Assembly (NCBI RefSeq): GCF_014779665.1
Contig: NZ_JACXYY010000002.1
Span: forward strand, 1-64,000
Source of the DNA: Nocardioides hwasunensis
Lineage (GTDB): Bacteria > Actinomycetota > Actinomycetes > Propionibacteriales > Nocardioidaceae
Length of the DNA: 64,000 nucleotides
Direction of reading: 5' to 3'
Position numbers and translations under genes: made by a program. Shown here one piece after another: positions 36,056 through 46,141 of this stretch; within the stretch, counting starts at the first letter, position 1; each line of letters starts with the position of its first letter. The notes beneath the pieces were generated by a model. The model did not search any database. It was not told where the DNA came from and worked only from the letters and a program-made list of their open reading frames with translations.

Positions 36056-37145
36056 TCGTCCAGGTGTCACCGCCGCCGATCAGCGCCGCCAGCCGGGCGG
36101 ACTGGTCGGCGGCGTCGTCGTCTCCGGTGGTGGCCGCGGTGACCTGCTCGCGCGCGGCGTCGTCGTACGTCGTGCGCTCGACCTGGCGGAAGATGCCGAT
36201 GGGGGTCTGGTTGAGGTAGCCCATCTCGGTCAGCCGGGAGATCGCGAAGGCCTGCGAGGGGTCGGGGTGGTGGGCGTCGTGGACGAGGAGCTGCTCGGTC
36301 GGGACGTCGGCGGTCGCGACGATCGAGACTCCGCCGGAGCTCTGGTCGCGGACGAGGCCCTTGGTGCCGGCGGAGAAGGTGATGGGCTCGCCGTGCACGA
36401 GCGGGATGATCGCGTCGGGCTTGGTGTCGGGGTTCTTGATGGCGTCGAAGGCGCCGTCGTTGAAGATGGGGCAGTTCTGGTAGATCTCGACGAGTGAGGT
36501 GCCGCGGTGCGCGGCAGCCGCGGCGAGGACCTCGGTGAGGTGCTTGCGGTCGGAGTCGATGGTGCGCGCCACGAAGGACGCCTCGGCGCCGAGGGCGAGG
36601 GAGACGGGGTTGAAGGGGTGGTCGACCGAGCCCATGGGGGTGGACTTGGTGACCTTGCCGGTCTCGCTGGTGGGGGAGTACTGGCCCTTGGTGAGTCCGT
36701 AGATGCGGTTGTTGAACAGCAGGATCGTCATGTTGACGTTGCGGCGCAGGGCGTGGATGAGGTGGTTGCCGCCGATGGAGAGGGCGTCGCCGTCTCCGGT
36801 GACGACCCACACGGAGAGGTCTTCGCGGGCGGTGGCGATGCCGGTGGCGATCGAGGGCGCGCGTCCGTGGATGGAGTGCATGCCGTAGGTGTCGAGGTAG
36901 TAGGGGAACCTCGAGGAGCAGCCGATGCCGGAGACGAAGACGATGTTCTCGCGGCGCAGGCCGAGGTCGGGCAGGAACGACTGGACGGCCTTGAGGACGG
37001 CGTAGTCGCCGCAGCCGGGGCACCAGCGGACCTCCTGGTCCGAGGTGAAGTCCTTGCCGGTCTGCTTTTCGTCGGTCGTGGGGACCAGCTCGGTGCCCGA
37101 GCGGAGGCCGGGCAGGCCGAGGTCGGTGAGAGGAGACGTGCTCAT
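36048..37145 (-). CDS. korB: 2-Oxoacid:ferredoxin oxidoreductase subunit beta
   Basis: The thiamine-diphosphate subunit, 365 residues, of a KorAB-type 2-oxoglutarate (or 2-oxoacid) ferredoxin oxidoreductase. RWCPGCGDYAVL and GIGCSSRFPYYL hold conserved cysteines for the [4Fe-4S] cluster. The ThDP/Mg motif is GDGDALSIGGNHLIHALRRN with NNRIYGLTKGQ. Partner of the alpha subunit encoded immediately upstream (1-bp overlap). It can supply reduced ferredoxin or run a TCA bypass. 2-Oxoglutarate is the likeliest substrate by actinobacterial precedent. Confidence 0.93.
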   Translation of the reverse strand: MSTSPLTDLGLPGLRSGTELVPTTDEKQTGKDFTSDQEVRWCPGCGDYAVLKAVQSFLPDLGLRRENIVFVSGIGCSSRFPYYLDTYGMHSIHGRAPSIATGIATAREDLSVWVVTGDGDALSIGGNHLIHALRRNVNMTILLFNNRIYGLTKGQYSPTSETGKVTKSTPMGSVDHPFNPVSLALGAEASFVARTIDSDRKHLTEVLAAAAAHRGTSLVEIYQNCPIFNDGAFDAIKNPDTKPDAIIPLVHGEPITFSAGTKGLVRDQSSGGVSIVATADVPTEQLLVHDAHHPDPSQAFAISRLTEMGYLNQTPIGIFRQVERTTYDDAAREQVTAATTGDDDAADQSARLAALIGGGDTWTIL

Positions 37146-39070
37146 CAGATGTGCTCCTTCTGGGTGGGCTCGCCCCACACGCCGAGGTCGATGTCGATGC
37201 CCTCGGCCTGGCCGACGAGCTCGCCGATCGCGTGGGCGAGCTCGGTCGCCTTGAGGGGCAGGCCGCGGACGTGGTTGTAGCCGACGGCGTCGACGAGGTA
37301 CTTCGCGCGCAGCAGCAGGGAGAGCTGGCCGAGGTTCATCTCGGGCACGAGCACCTTGTCGTAGCCCTTGAGGACCTCGCCGAGGTTGGCCGGGAAGGGG
37401 TTGAGGTGGCGCAGGTGGGCCTGGGCGACGTGGTAGCCGGCCTTGCGGACGCGGCGCACGCCGGCGCCGATGGGTCCGTAGGTCGAGCCCCAGCCCAGCA
37501 CGAGCACCTTGGCCTCGCCGGAGGGGTCGTCGACCTCGACGGGCGGGATGGAGTCGGCGATCCGGTCGACCTTGGCCTGGCGGGTGCGGACCATGAAGTC
37601 GTGGTTGGCCGGGTCGTAGGAGATGTTGCCGTGCCCGTCGCCCTTCTCGAGCCCGCCGATGCGGTGCTCGAGGCCGGGGGTGCCGGGGATGGCCCAGGGC
37701 CGGGCGAGGGTGGCGTCGTCGCGCAGGTAGGGCCAGAACTCCGCATCGTCCCCCGAGCCGTGGTTCTTCTCGGTGGCGAAGTCGGGGTCGATGGCCGGCA
37801 GCTCGTCGATGGACGGGACGCGCCAGGGCTCGGAGCCGTTGGCGAGGTAGCCGTCGGAGAGCAGCAGCACGGGGGTGCGGTAGGTGACCGCGATGCGCGT
37901 GGCCTCGACGGCGGCGGCGAAGCAGTCGCCGGGGGACTGGGGCGCGACGATCGGCACGGGGGCCTCTCCGTTGCGGCCGAACATCGCCTGGAGCAGGTCG
38001 GCCTGCTCGGTCTTGGTGGGGAGGCCGGTCGAGGGTCCGCCGCGCTGGACGTCGACGACGACGAGGGGCAGCTCGGTCATCACGGCGAGGCCGATGGCCT
38101 CGGACTTCAGTGCGACGCCGGGCCCGGAGGTGGACGTGACGCCGAGGTGGCCGGCGTACGACGCACCGATGGCGGCGCCGACGCCGGCGATCTCGTCCTC
38201 GGCCTGGAAGGTCGTCACGCCGAACGACTTGTGCTTGCTCAGCTCGTGCAGGATGTCCGAGGCCGGGGTGATCGGGTAGGTGCCGAGGAACACCGGGAGC
38301 CCGGACTGCACGCCGCCGGCGACGAGGCCGTAGGCCAGGGCGAGGTTGCCGGTGATGTTGCGGTAGGTGCCGGGTGGCATCACGGCGGGCTTGATCTCGT
38401 ACTGGACCGCGAAGGCCTCGGTGGTCTCGCCGAAGTTCCAGCCGGCCTTGAAGGCCGCGATGTTGGCGTCGCGGATGTCGGGGACCTTGGCGAACCGCTT
38501 GGCGAGGAACGTCGTGGTCGTCTCCGTGGGGCGGCCGTACATCCACGACAGCAGGCCCAGCGCGAACATGTTCTTCGCGCGCGAGGCGTCCTTGCGCGAG
38601 AGCCCGAACTCCTTGACCGCGGCGACGGTCATGCCGGTGAGGTCGACGGGGTGCACGGAGTAGGCGTCGAGGCTCTCGCCGTCGAGCGGGTTGTCGGAGT
38701 AGCCGGCCTTGGTGAGGTTGCGGGCGGTGAAGTCGTGGGTGTCGACGATGATCGTGGCGCCCTTGTGCAGGTCGCCGAGGTTGGCGCGCAGCGCTGCCGG
38801 GTTCATCGCGACCAGCACGTCGGGGGCGTCGCCCGCGGTGAGGATGTCGTGGTCGGCGAAGTGCACCTGGAACGAGGAGACACCCGGGAGCGTGCCCTGG
38901 GGTGCGCGGATCTCGGCCGGGAAGTTCGGCAGTGTCACCAGGTCGTTGCCGAATGCGGCCGTCTCCTGGGTGAACCGGTCTCCGGTGAGCTGCATGCCGT
39001 CACCGGAGTCGCCCGCGAACCGGATGATCACTCGGTCGAGCTGCTTGACCTGCTTCTCTGGTGCTACCAC
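37145..39070 (-). CDS. korA: 2-Oxoacid:ferredoxin oxidoreductase subunit alpha (fused gamma-alpha)
   Basis: A 641-residue subunit: an N-terminal gamma domain (about residues 8-185, DRVIIRFAGDSGDGMQLTGD) fused to the alpha domain (from about 225, GTYPITPASDILHELS and FQAEDEIAGVGAAIGASYAG). The GPGVALKSEAIGLAVMTELPLVVVDVQRGGPSTGLPTK region forms the active-site interface. GTG at 39070 is chosen because TATCGT lies 8 nt upstream. An in-frame ATG at 39160 would add 30 Arg-rich residues and is less likely. Confidence 0.92.
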   Translation of the reverse strand: MVAPEKQVKQLDRVIIRFAGDSGDGMQLTGDRFTQETAAFGNDLVTLPNFPAEIRAPQGTLPGVSSFQVHFADHDILTAGDAPDVLVAMNPAALRANLGDLHKGATIIVDTHDFTARNLTKAGYSDNPLDGESLDAYSVHPVDLTGMTVAAVKEFGLSRKDASRAKNMFALGLLSWMYGRPTETTTTFLAKRFAKVPDIRDANIAAFKAGWNFGETTEAFAVQYEIKPAVMPPGTYRNITGNLALAYGLVAGGVQSGLPVFLGTYPITPASDILHELSKHKSFGVTTFQAEDEIAGVGAAIGASYAGHLGVTSTSGPGVALKSEAIGLAVMTELPLVVVDVQRGGPSTGLPTKTEQADLLQAMFGRNGEAPVPIVAPQSPGDCFAAAVEATRIAVTYRTPVLLLSDGYLANGSEPWRVPSIDELPAIDPDFATEKNHGSGDDAEFWPYLRDDATLARPWAIPGTPGLEHRIGGLEKGDGHGNISYDPANHDFMVRTRQAKVDRIADSIPPVEVDDPSGEAKVLVLGWGSTYGPIGAGVRRVRKAGYHVAQAHLRHLNPFPANLGEVLKGYDKVLVPEMNLGQLSLLLRAKYLVDAVGYNHVRGLPLKATELAHAIGELVGQAEGIDIDLGVWGEPTQKEHI

Positions 39071-39078
39071 AAGGGGAA

Positions 39079-39084
39079 ACGATA
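39079..39084 (-). promoter_or_regulatory. -10 hexamer TATCGT upstream of korA
   Basis: TATCGT lies 8 nt before the GTG at 39070 and supports that start over the longer frame. Confidence 0.45.
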
Positions 39085-39214
39085 GCCGCCGGGCCCGCGT
39101 CGCTCGGGCCTTCCTGCCCTGTGGGACGCACCTCCCCGCCCCACGTGTGACCGGGGTCATGTCGACTGTGGCCCCGCAGGCGATCGCAGGCGTTCATGGC
39201 GAGTGGGACGACCG

Positions 39215-39346
39215 ATGAGTCCCACGATGCGAGACCTGCTGGGGCGAGCCCCCGAGGTGCCCGCGAGCGGCCACGAGGCCGGTGACCTGCCCTTTCGGCG
39301 GCAGTCGGAGCCGACAGGTCGGGGATTAATTGGTAAAGCGGGCTAA
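39215..39346 (+). CDS. Possible small protein (43 codons)
   Basis: An ATG-started frame, MSPTMRDLLGRAPEVP..., runs to a TAA within the AT-rich patch before the chitinase gene. The first ~32 codons have GC-rich third positions as real genes here do, while the last ten do not. No ribosome-binding site is clear and no family is recognised. It may be chance. Confidence 0.22.
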   Translation: MSPTMRDLLGRAPEVPASGHEAGDLPFRRQSEPTGRGLIGKAG

Positions 39347-39427
39347 CTAACCTCTTGTGACGCGACTCACCCGCTCCTTACGGTCGATGGACCGGGCGCA
39401 CCGCGCCCCATCCACTCGGGAGGACCC

Positions 39428-40696
<1,269 letters not shown>

Positions 40697-40704
40697 TCGC
40701 CTCG

Positions 40705-40725
40705 CGCCACCCGTCCGGGGTGGCG
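40705..40725 (+). terminator. First hairpin after the chitinase gene
   Basis: A perfect 8-bp stem, CGCCACCC / GGGTGGCG, with a 5-nt loop, starts 8 bp after the stop codon. Confidence 0.6.
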
Positions 40726-40727
40726 GC

Positions 40728-40765
40728 GCACGAGCCGGGAGCAGATCACCGCTCCCGGCTCGTGC
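40728..40765 (+). terminator. Second, stronger hairpin after the chitinase gene
   Basis: A perfect 15-bp stem, GCACGAGCCGGGAGC / GCTCCCGGCTCGTGC, with an 8-nt loop. It is the strongest simple terminator-like structure noted in the window and separates the chitinase gene from the sulfate importer. Confidence 0.75.
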
Positions 40766-40883
40766 TGCATGCGCGCGTGAGCGACGACACGTCTGGACAA
40801 CTGCGGGCGAATGTCAGCGTGGTCAATAAAGTCATGTATGTTTCTCGACATTGCTCACCGATCAAGAAAGTCGAGTACCCCCC

Positions 40884-41924
40884 ATGCAGATCCGTTCACG
40901 TGCCGCTCTCGCGGCTGCCCTGGTCGGTGCCCTGTCCCTCTCCGCCTGCGCGCCCGGCGGTGGCAGCGGCAGCAGCAGCGCCGACGCAGACAACACCATC
41001 TCCATCGTCGGCTTCGCCGTCCCGGAGGCCGCGAACAAGGCCATCGCGGCCGAGTTCCAGAAGACGCCCGAGGGTGAGGGCGTGAAGTTCCAGACGTCCT
41101 ACGGCCCGTCGGGCGACCAGAGCCGCGCGGTCGCCGCCGGCCTCAAGGCCGACTACGTCCACTTCTCCGTGCCGACGGACGTCGACCGCCTCGTCGACGA
41201 GGGTCTCGTGGACGAGGACTGGGACCAGGGCGAGAACAAGGGCGTCGTCTCCGACTCGGTCGTCGTGTTCGGTGTCCGCGACGGCAACCCGAAGAACATC
41301 AAGACGTGGGCCGACCTGGTCAAGCCGGGCGTCGAGATCGTCACGCCCAACCCGGCGTCGTCGGGTGCTGCGCGCTGGAACGCGCTTGCCGCCTACGGTC
41401 AGGTGATCAGCGACGGCGGGACCGACGAGGAGGCCACGGACTACGTCGACGCGTTCTTCAAGAACGTCGTCTCGCTGCCCGGCAGCGGACGTGACGCCAC
41501 CACCGCCTTCCTCGGAGGCACCGGTGACGTGCTGATGGCCTACGAGAACGAGGCGATCCTCGCCGCGCAGAACGACGAGGGCTTCGAGTACGTCATCCCC
41601 GACACCACGCTGAAGATCGAGAACGCCGGCGCGATCCTCAAGGACGCCTCGGCCCCCTCGCAGGACTGGCTCGACTTCGTCATCTCCGACGAGGGCCAGA
41701 AGCAGTTCGCGCTCACCGGCTTCCGCCCGATCCGCGACGACGTCGACTACGGCGGCGTGGTCGAGGGTGCGGCCGACCCGAACAACCCGTTCCCGCCCGT
41801 CAAGACCCTCCTCACCGTGGACGACGACTTCGGCGGCTGGGACGAGGTGACGCCGAAGTTCTTCGACGAGGAGAACGGCATCATCTTCCAGGCCATCACC
41901 GGCGCCGGCCTCTCCCTCGAGTGA
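40884..41924 (+). CDS. Sulfate/thiosulfate ABC transporter substrate-binding lipoprotein
   Basis: A 346-residue periplasmic-type binding protein of the Sbp/CysP family. The signal ends in a lipobox (LSLSAC), so it is membrane-anchored through C21 or nearby. Sulfate-binding family blocks follow: SYGPSGDQSRAVAAGLKADYVHFS, NPKNIKTWADLVKPGVEIVTPNPASSGAARWN, and GDVLMAYENEAILA. An AT-rich stretch at 40827-40852 (AATAAAGTCATGTATG) probably holds the promoter. It heads an sbp-cysT-cysW-cysA operon. Confidence 0.93.
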   Translation: MQIRSRAALAAALVGALSLSACAPGGGSGSSSADADNTISIVGFAVPEAANKAIAAEFQKTPEGEGVKFQTSYGPSGDQSRAVAAGLKADYVHFSVPTDVDRLVDEGLVDEDWDQGENKGVVSDSVVVFGVRDGNPKNIKTWADLVKPGVEIVTPNPASSGAARWNALAAYGQVISDGGTDEEATDYVDAFFKNVVSLPGSGRDATTAFLGGTGDVLMAYENEAILAAQNDEGFEYVIPDTTLKIENAGAILKDASAPSQDWLDFVISDEGQKQFALTGFRPIRDDVDYGGVVEGAADPNNPFPPVKTLLTVDDDFGGWDEVTPKFFDEENGIIFQAITGAGLSLE

Positions 41925-41940
41925 CGAGCCCCGCCACCAC

Positions 41941-42789
41941 ATGACCTCCACCGAGATTGCCGCGGTCCGACCGGCGAGGACTCCTCGCCGGTCGGGCCCG
42001 CGCTCGACGCTGACGCGATCGTCCGGGCTCGGGCTGGGCATCGCCATGATCTGGTTCAGCGCGCTGGTCCTGATCCCCCTGATGGCGGTCGTCGTGACCG
42101 CCATCGACGGCGGCTGGGACGTCTTCCGCTCGACGATCACCAACGGCCAGACGGCCGCCGCCATCCGCCTCACCGTCTCCACCGCCCTGGGCGTCACCGT
42201 GGTCAACGTGATCATGGGCCCGCTCATCGCGTGGGTGCTGGTCCGCGACCGCTTCTGGGGCAAGTCGGTCCTCGAGGTGATGATCGACATCCCCTTCGCC
42301 CTGCCGACCATCGTCGCGGGTCTGGTGCTGCTCTCGCTCTACGGCAACGACAGCCCCGTCGGCATCGACATCGCGAACAAGCGACCAGCGGTCTTCCTCG
42401 CGTTCCTCTTCGTCACGCTGCCGTTCGTCGTCCGGATGGTGCAGCCGGTGCTCGAGGAGCTCGACCGTGACGTCGAGGAGGCGGCCGCGTCGCTCGGCGC
42501 GAGCCGGTTCACGACGTTCCGCCGAGTCGTCCTGCCCAGCCTGGCGCCGGCCATCGCCGCCGGTGCGGCCCTGTCCTTCGCCCGCGGCGTGAGCGAGTAC
42601 GGCTCGCTGGTGCTGCTGTCGGGCAACCTCCCGTTCAAGACCGAGGTGACCTCCGTGCGCATCCTGAGCAGCATCGAGAACGACAACGTCCCGGCGGCTG
42701 CCGCGGTCGCGACGGTGCTCCTGGTCATCTCCCTCGCGGTCATCGTGCTGCTCGACGTGATCCAGAGGCGGGTGGCGGCACGTGGCTGA
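41941..42789 (+). CDS. cysT: Sulfate ABC transporter permease CysT
   Basis: A 282-residue inner-membrane permease with six predicted helices. The EAA loop that contacts the ATPase reads EEAAASLGASRFTTFRRVVLP. FARGVSEYGSLVLLSGNLPFKTEV is typical of the CysT branch. A Pro/Arg-rich N-terminal tail of ~25 residues precedes the first helix. Stop overlaps cysW by 8 bases. Confidence 0.93.
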   Translation: MTSTEIAAVRPARTPRRSGPRSTLTRSSGLGLGIAMIWFSALVLIPLMAVVVTAIDGGWDVFRSTITNGQTAAAIRLTVSTALGVTVVNVIMGPLIAWVLVRDRFWGKSVLEVMIDIPFALPTIVAGLVLLSLYGNDSPVGIDIANKRPAVFLAFLFVTLPFVVRMVQPVLEELDRDVEEAAASLGASRFTTFRRVVLPSLAPAIAAGAALSFARGVSEYGSLVLLSGNLPFKTEVTSVRILSSIENDNVPAAAAVATVLLVISLAVIVLLDVIQRRVAARG

Positions 42790-43657
42790 CACCCTGGTCC
42801 ACGAGGTCGCCGAACCGGCGGCACCCGTCGAGAAGCCCCGGCGTGCGCCGCGCGTGCGCAAGACCCCCGTCACCTACCTGATGCGCTTCATCGTCACCGC
42901 CTACCTGTTCTTCCTGGTGGCGTGGCCGGTGTCGCTGGTCGTGACCCACACGTTCGCCGACGGCTTCGACTCGATCCGCTCGCTCCTCGACGACGCCGAC
43001 ATGGTCGTGGCGCTGCAGCTGAGCGCGTACGTCGCTGTGTGGTCGGTCATCATCAACACGCTCTTCGGCGTGGGCATCTCGCTGCTGCTGGTCCGCTACG
43101 AGTTCCCGGGCAAGCGGATCCTCAACTCGCTGCTCGACATCCCGCTGTCGGTGTCACCCGTCGTGGTCGGCCTGGCCCTCGTCCTTGTCTACGGCGGGCG
43201 CAACGGCTGGTTCGGTCCGACGCTGGCCGGCTGGGGCTTCCAGATCATCTTCTCCACGCCGGGCATCGTCATGGCGACGACGTTCGTCGCGCTGCCGCTG
43301 ATGATCCGCGAGATCGTCCCGGTGCTCGAGGAGATCGGCATCGAGCAGGAGCAGGCCGCCGAGAGCCTCGGCGCCAGCGGCCTCCAGCGCTTCTGGCGGA
43401 TCACCCTGCCGTCCATCAAGTGGGGCATCGTCTACGGCGTCGTGCTGACCCTGGCGCGCTCGCTCGGCGAGTTCGGCGCGGTCAAGGTCGTCTCGGGCAA
43501 CGTGCTCGGCCAGACGCGGACCGCCACCCTCGCGGTCGAGGAGAAGTACCTCAACTTCGACCCGCAGGGCGCCTACGCGACCGCCTTCCTGCTCGCGATG
43601 GTCTCCGTGGCGTGCATCGTCGTCGTCGCCATCATCCGGCCCAAGAACCATCCCTGA
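42782..43657 (+). CDS. cysW: Sulfate ABC transporter permease CysW
   Basis: A 291-residue permease that pairs with CysT. The EAA loop is QAAESLGASGLQRFWRITLP, and the CysW-type segment ARSLGEFGAVKVVSGNVLGQTRT is present. GTG start within the end of cysT. An N-terminal 40-residue cytoplasmic stretch is basic. Confidence 0.93.
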   Translation: MADTLVHEVAEPAAPVEKPRRAPRVRKTPVTYLMRFIVTAYLFFLVAWPVSLVVTHTFADGFDSIRSLLDDADMVVALQLSAYVAVWSVIINTLFGVGISLLLVRYEFPGKRILNSLLDIPLSVSPVVVGLALVLVYGGRNGWFGPTLAGWGFQIIFSTPGIVMATTFVALPLMIREIVPVLEEIGIEQEQAAESLGASGLQRFWRITLPSIKWGIVYGVVLTLARSLGEFGAVKVVSGNVLGQTRTATLAVEEKYLNFDPQGAYATAFLLAMVSVACIVVVAIIRPKNHP

Positions 43658-43702
43658 TCCCTTCCCAGATCCACTCCTGATCCACCCAGAAAGGCCATCG
43701 GC

Positions 43703-44680
43703 ATGAGCATCGAAGTGACAGGGCTGAACAAGAAGTTCGGCGACTTCGTGGCGTTGGACGACGTGAACGTCACGATCCCGACCGGTCAGCTCACCGCGCT
43801 CCTCGGTCCCAGTGGCGGCGGCAAGTCGACGCTGCTCCGCATCATCGCGGGGCTGGAGAAGGGCGACACCGGCACCGTCAACATCGAGGGCGTCAACGCC
43901 ACGAACCTGCCCGCCCAGAAGCGCAACGTCGGCTTCGTCTTCCAGCACTACGCGGTCTTCAAGCACATGACCGTCGCGAAGAACGTCGCCTTCGGCCTCG
44001 AGATCCGCAAGCGCCCGAAGGACGAGATCGCCCACCGGGTCGACGAGCTCCTCAAGCTCGTGCACCTCTCACAGTTCGCGCACCGGCTTCCCTCGCAGCT
44101 CTCGGGGGGCCAGCGCCAGCGCATGGCGCTCGCCCGCGCGCTGGCCGTGGAGCCGTCGGTGCTGCTGCTCGACGAGCCCTTCGGTGCGCTCGACGCGAAG
44201 GTCCGCAAGGAGCTGCGCGACTGGCTGCGCCGCCTGCACGACGACGTGCACGTCACGACCGTCTTCGTGACCCACGACCAGGAGGAGGCCATGGAGGTCG
44301 CCGACGAGATCGTCGTCATCAACGAGGGTCGCGTCGAGCAGGTCGGCACCCCGGACCAGCTCTACGACGAGCCGGCGAACGACTTCGTGATGTCCTTCCT
44401 CGGCGAGGTGACCCACCTCGGCGGCGTCTCCCTGCGCCCGCACGACATCGACCTCGAGACCCAGCCCCTGCTCGCCGGCGCGGTCGAGGGCTCGGTGTCG
44501 CGGATGGTGCGGATCGGCTTCGAGGTGCGACTGCACGTCCTCACCGTCGACGGCGACGAGGTGTCGGTGATCATCACCCGCACCCACGCGCGCTCGCTCG
44601 GGCTCGAGGAGGGCAGCACCGTCTACCTCACGCCGGCGGCCGGCGCGACCGTCATCCCGCGGATGGCGGCGGTCGGTTGA
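43703..44680 (+). CDS. cysA: Sulfate ABC transporter ATP-binding protein CysA
   Basis: A 325-residue ATPase that powers the importer. Walker [10 protein letters not shown], signature [13 protein letters not shown], Walker [13 protein letters not shown] and the H-loop FVTHD are canonical. A C-terminal TOBE-like domain (about 235-320, [13 protein letters not shown]) is present. AGAAAGG precedes the ATG. Confidence 0.94.
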   Translation: MSIEVTGLNKKFGDFVALDDVNVTIPTGQLTALLGPSGGGKSTLLRIIAGLEKGDTGTVNIEGVNATNLPAQKRNVGFVFQHYAVFKHMTVAKNVAFGLEIRKRPKDEIAHRVDELLKLVHLSQFAHRLPSQLSGGQRQRMALARALAVEPSVLLLDEPFGALDAKVRKELRDWLRRLHDDVHVTTVFVTHDQEEAMEVADEIVVINEGRVEQVGTPDQLYDEPANDFVMSFLGEVTHLGGVSLRPHDIDLETQPLLAGAVEGSVSRMVRIGFEVRLHVLTVDGDEVSVIITRTHARSLGLEEGSTVYLTPAAGATVIPRMAAVG

Positions 44681-44750
44681 GGGTTACCCCCAGGGGTGTG
44701 GGCCGAGCCGTACGTCGGTGAGATCGCGTGCGCGGCGGCGTGCACGCCGC

Positions 44751-44756
44751 TAACGT
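44751..44756 (+). promoter_or_regulatory. -10 hexamer TAACGT, leaderless start
   Basis: TAACGT lies 6 nt before the GTG at 44763 of the cobalamin-binding protein gene. Confidence 0.5.
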
Positions 44757-44762
44757 GCCCGC

Positions 44763-45410
44763 GTGAGGACCGCGACGCCCCGGGACGAGCTGTGGGCTGC
44801 CGTGGACGAGTTCGACGCCGAGGGCGCCGAGCTGGCGCTCAAGCGCCTCTTCCACGGGATCCCGCTCTCCGGGGCCGTCGCGACGGTGGTGCTCCCGTTC
44901 CTCCAGGACGTCGGTGACCGCTGGGAGGAGGGCACGCTGTCGGTCGCGCACGAGCACTTCGTGAGCGAGCTCCTGCGTCGCCACCTGGTCGCCAGCTCGT
45001 CCGCGGACCAGCCTGCGGGGGACACGGCCGAGGCTGCCCCGGTCGTCGTGCTCGCCTGCCCGGCGGGCGAGCGGCACGACATGGTGCTGCTCTGCGTCGG
45101 GCTGATGCTCGGCGAGCGCGGCGTCCGCGTGCGCTTCCTCGGCGCGGACACGCCGGTCGCGGCGATCGCGACCGCCGCACGGGGCGCCGGCGCCGACGCC
45201 GTCGTGCTCTCGGGGACGCGCCCCACGGTGTTCAGTGCGCACGCCTCGGCCCTGTGCCGGCTCTCCGAGGACCTTCCGGTCTACATCGCCGGGAAGGGTG
45301 CGGACCCCCGGATCGCCGAGGAGGTCTGTGCCACGGCGCTGACCGACGAGCCGGTGCGCGCCGTGGCGACGCTCGTCGGAGACCTCGCCGCGCTCAGCGG
45401 TAGTTGGTGA
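44763..45410 (+). CDS. Free-standing CarH-like cobalamin-binding protein
   Basis: A 215-residue protein with the two-part cobalamin module of CarH-type photoreceptors: a helical cap (residues 8-75) and a Rossmann-like B12-binding domain (about 92-200). The cap has W54, E64 and H65 in the exact W-x9-EH pattern that marks light-sensing adenosylcobalamin proteins. The lower ligand motif reads E103-R-H105 (E-x-H; the usual following glycine is valine). No MerR DNA-binding domain is present: only seven residues precede the first helix. It may sense light or B12 and act through a partner, or serve a methyltransferase-like role. It overlaps yajQ by 17 bases tail to tail. Confidence 0.8.
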   Translation: MRTATPRDELWAAVDEFDAEGAELALKRLFHGIPLSGAVATVVLPFLQDVGDRWEEGTLSVAHEHFVSELLRRHLVASSSADQPAGDTAEAAPVVVLACPAGERHDMVLLCVGLMLGERGVRVRFLGADTPVAAIATAARGAGADAVVLSGTRPTVFSAHASALCRLSEDLPVYIAGKGADPRIAEEVCATALTDEPVRAVATLVGDLAALSGSW

Positions 45411-45885
45411 ACTGCACCGCGAACTCGTAGTCCTGCGCCTTCACCAGCTGCTGGACCGCCTGGAGGTCGTCGCGCTTCTTCGACGACACCCGCAGCTCGT
45501 CGCCCTGGATCTGCGCCTTGACGCCCTTGGGACCCTCGTCGCGGATGAGCTTGGAGATCTTCTTCGCGTCCTCGGAGGTGATGCCCTCCTTGAGCGCGAT
45601 GTCGATCTTGGAGACCTGGCCCGACTGGCGCGGCTCGGAGGTCTCGAGGATCTTCAGGCTCTGGTTGCGCTTGATGAGCTTGTCCTGGAAGACGCTGAGC
45701 ACTGCGCTCGCCCGGTCGTCGGCCGAGGCGGTGATCTCGATCGCCTGCTCGCCCTTCCACTCGATCGAGGCTCCGGTGCCCTTGAAGTCGAAGCGGTTGG
45801 CGATCTCGCGGGCGGCCTGGCTCAGGGCGTTGTCGACCTCCTGGCGGTCCAGCTTGCTCACGATGTCGAAGCTCGAGTCAGCCAT
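45394..45885 (-). CDS. yajQ: YajQ-family nucleotide (cyclic di-GMP)-binding protein
   Basis: A 163-residue protein with two ferredoxin-like RNP domains. The family start [34 protein letters not shown] and [21 protein letters not shown] are diagnostic. Some homologues bind cyclic di-GMP and act on transcription; a chaperone role is also proposed. GGAGG lies upstream of the ATG. The 3' end overlaps the convergent cobalamin-binding gene. Confidence 0.92.
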   Translation of the reverse strand: MADSSFDIVSKLDRQEVDNALSQAAREIANRFDFKGTGASIEWKGEQAIEITASADDRASAVLSVFQDKLIKRNQSLKILETSEPRQSGQVSKIDIALKEGITSEDAKKISKLIRDEGPKGVKAQIQGDELRVSSKKRDDLQAVQQLVKAQDYEFAVQFTNYR

Positions 45886-45902
45886 GGTGTGTGCCTCCTA
45901 GC

Positions 45903-45923
45903 GGGGCCCCGTCGAGGGGCCCC
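45903..45923. other. GC-only hairpin upstream of yajQ
   Basis: GGGGCCCC-GTCGA-GGGGCCCC: two copies of a self-complementary octamer that can pair with each other. It lies just upstream of the yajQ ribosome-binding site and between two divergent promoters. A role in yajQ leader structure is possible. Confidence 0.35.
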
Positions 45924-45952
45924 GGCGATTCGTAGAGAAGTCGGTGCCTTGC

Positions 45953-45958
45953 TATTCT
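45953..45958 (+). promoter_or_regulatory. -10 element of tRNA-Tyr gene
   Basis: TATTCT lies 12 bp before the tRNA start. No good -35 element is seen. Confidence 0.45.
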
Positions 45959-45970
45959 TCCGCACGCCCC

Positions 45971-46052
45971 GGCAGGTTGCCCGAGCGGCCAAAGGGAGCT
46001 GACTGTAAATCAGCCGGCATTGCCTACAGAGGTTCGAATCCTCTACCTGCCA
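45971..46052 (+). tRNA. tRNA-Tyr (GTA)
   Basis: The acceptor arms GGCAGGT and ACCTGCC, the anticodon arm GCTGA-CTGTAAA-TCAGC with anticodon GTA (46005-46007), a long class-II variable arm and the GGTTCGAATCC T-arm are all present. The 3' CCA is not encoded. Confidence 0.96.
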
Positions 46053-46078
46053 CTGGACGGATCGCAGTCCAGTCGCCA

Positions 46079-46103
46079 GGCCCCCGCACCCCGTGCGGGG
46101 GCC
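46079..46103 (+). terminator. Terminator of tRNA-Tyr
   Basis: A perfect 10-bp stem, GGCCCCCGCA / TGCGGGGGCC, around CCCCG, 26 bp after the tRNA. Confidence 0.7.
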
Positions 46104-46141
46104 TCGTGCGTTCCGGGGCTCGCACTGGTTGACTCACCCGC

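Larger units (their letters stand above)
39071..39427. other. 357-bp divergent intergenic region, korA / chitinase
   Basis: Contains the korA promoter at one end, an inverted repeat GTGGGAC-N9-GTCCCAC (39203-39209, 39219-39225), a possible 43-codon ORF, and an unusually AT-rich patch around 39323-39355 (GGATTAATTGG...CTAACTAACC) that is the likely chitinase promoter. No match to the known DasR-type chitinase operator was recognised. Confidence 0.4.

Noticed and set aside
39071..39160. A 30-residue N-terminal extension of KorA
   Set aside because: The extension is Arg-rich and unlike the family, and a TATCGT promoter hexamer 8 nt before the GTG at 39070 lies within it.
39323..39355. A DasR-type chitin operator before the chitinase gene
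   Set aside because: The patch is AT-rich and has partial symmetry, but no good match to the known ACTGGTCTAGACCANT-like site was found by eye.
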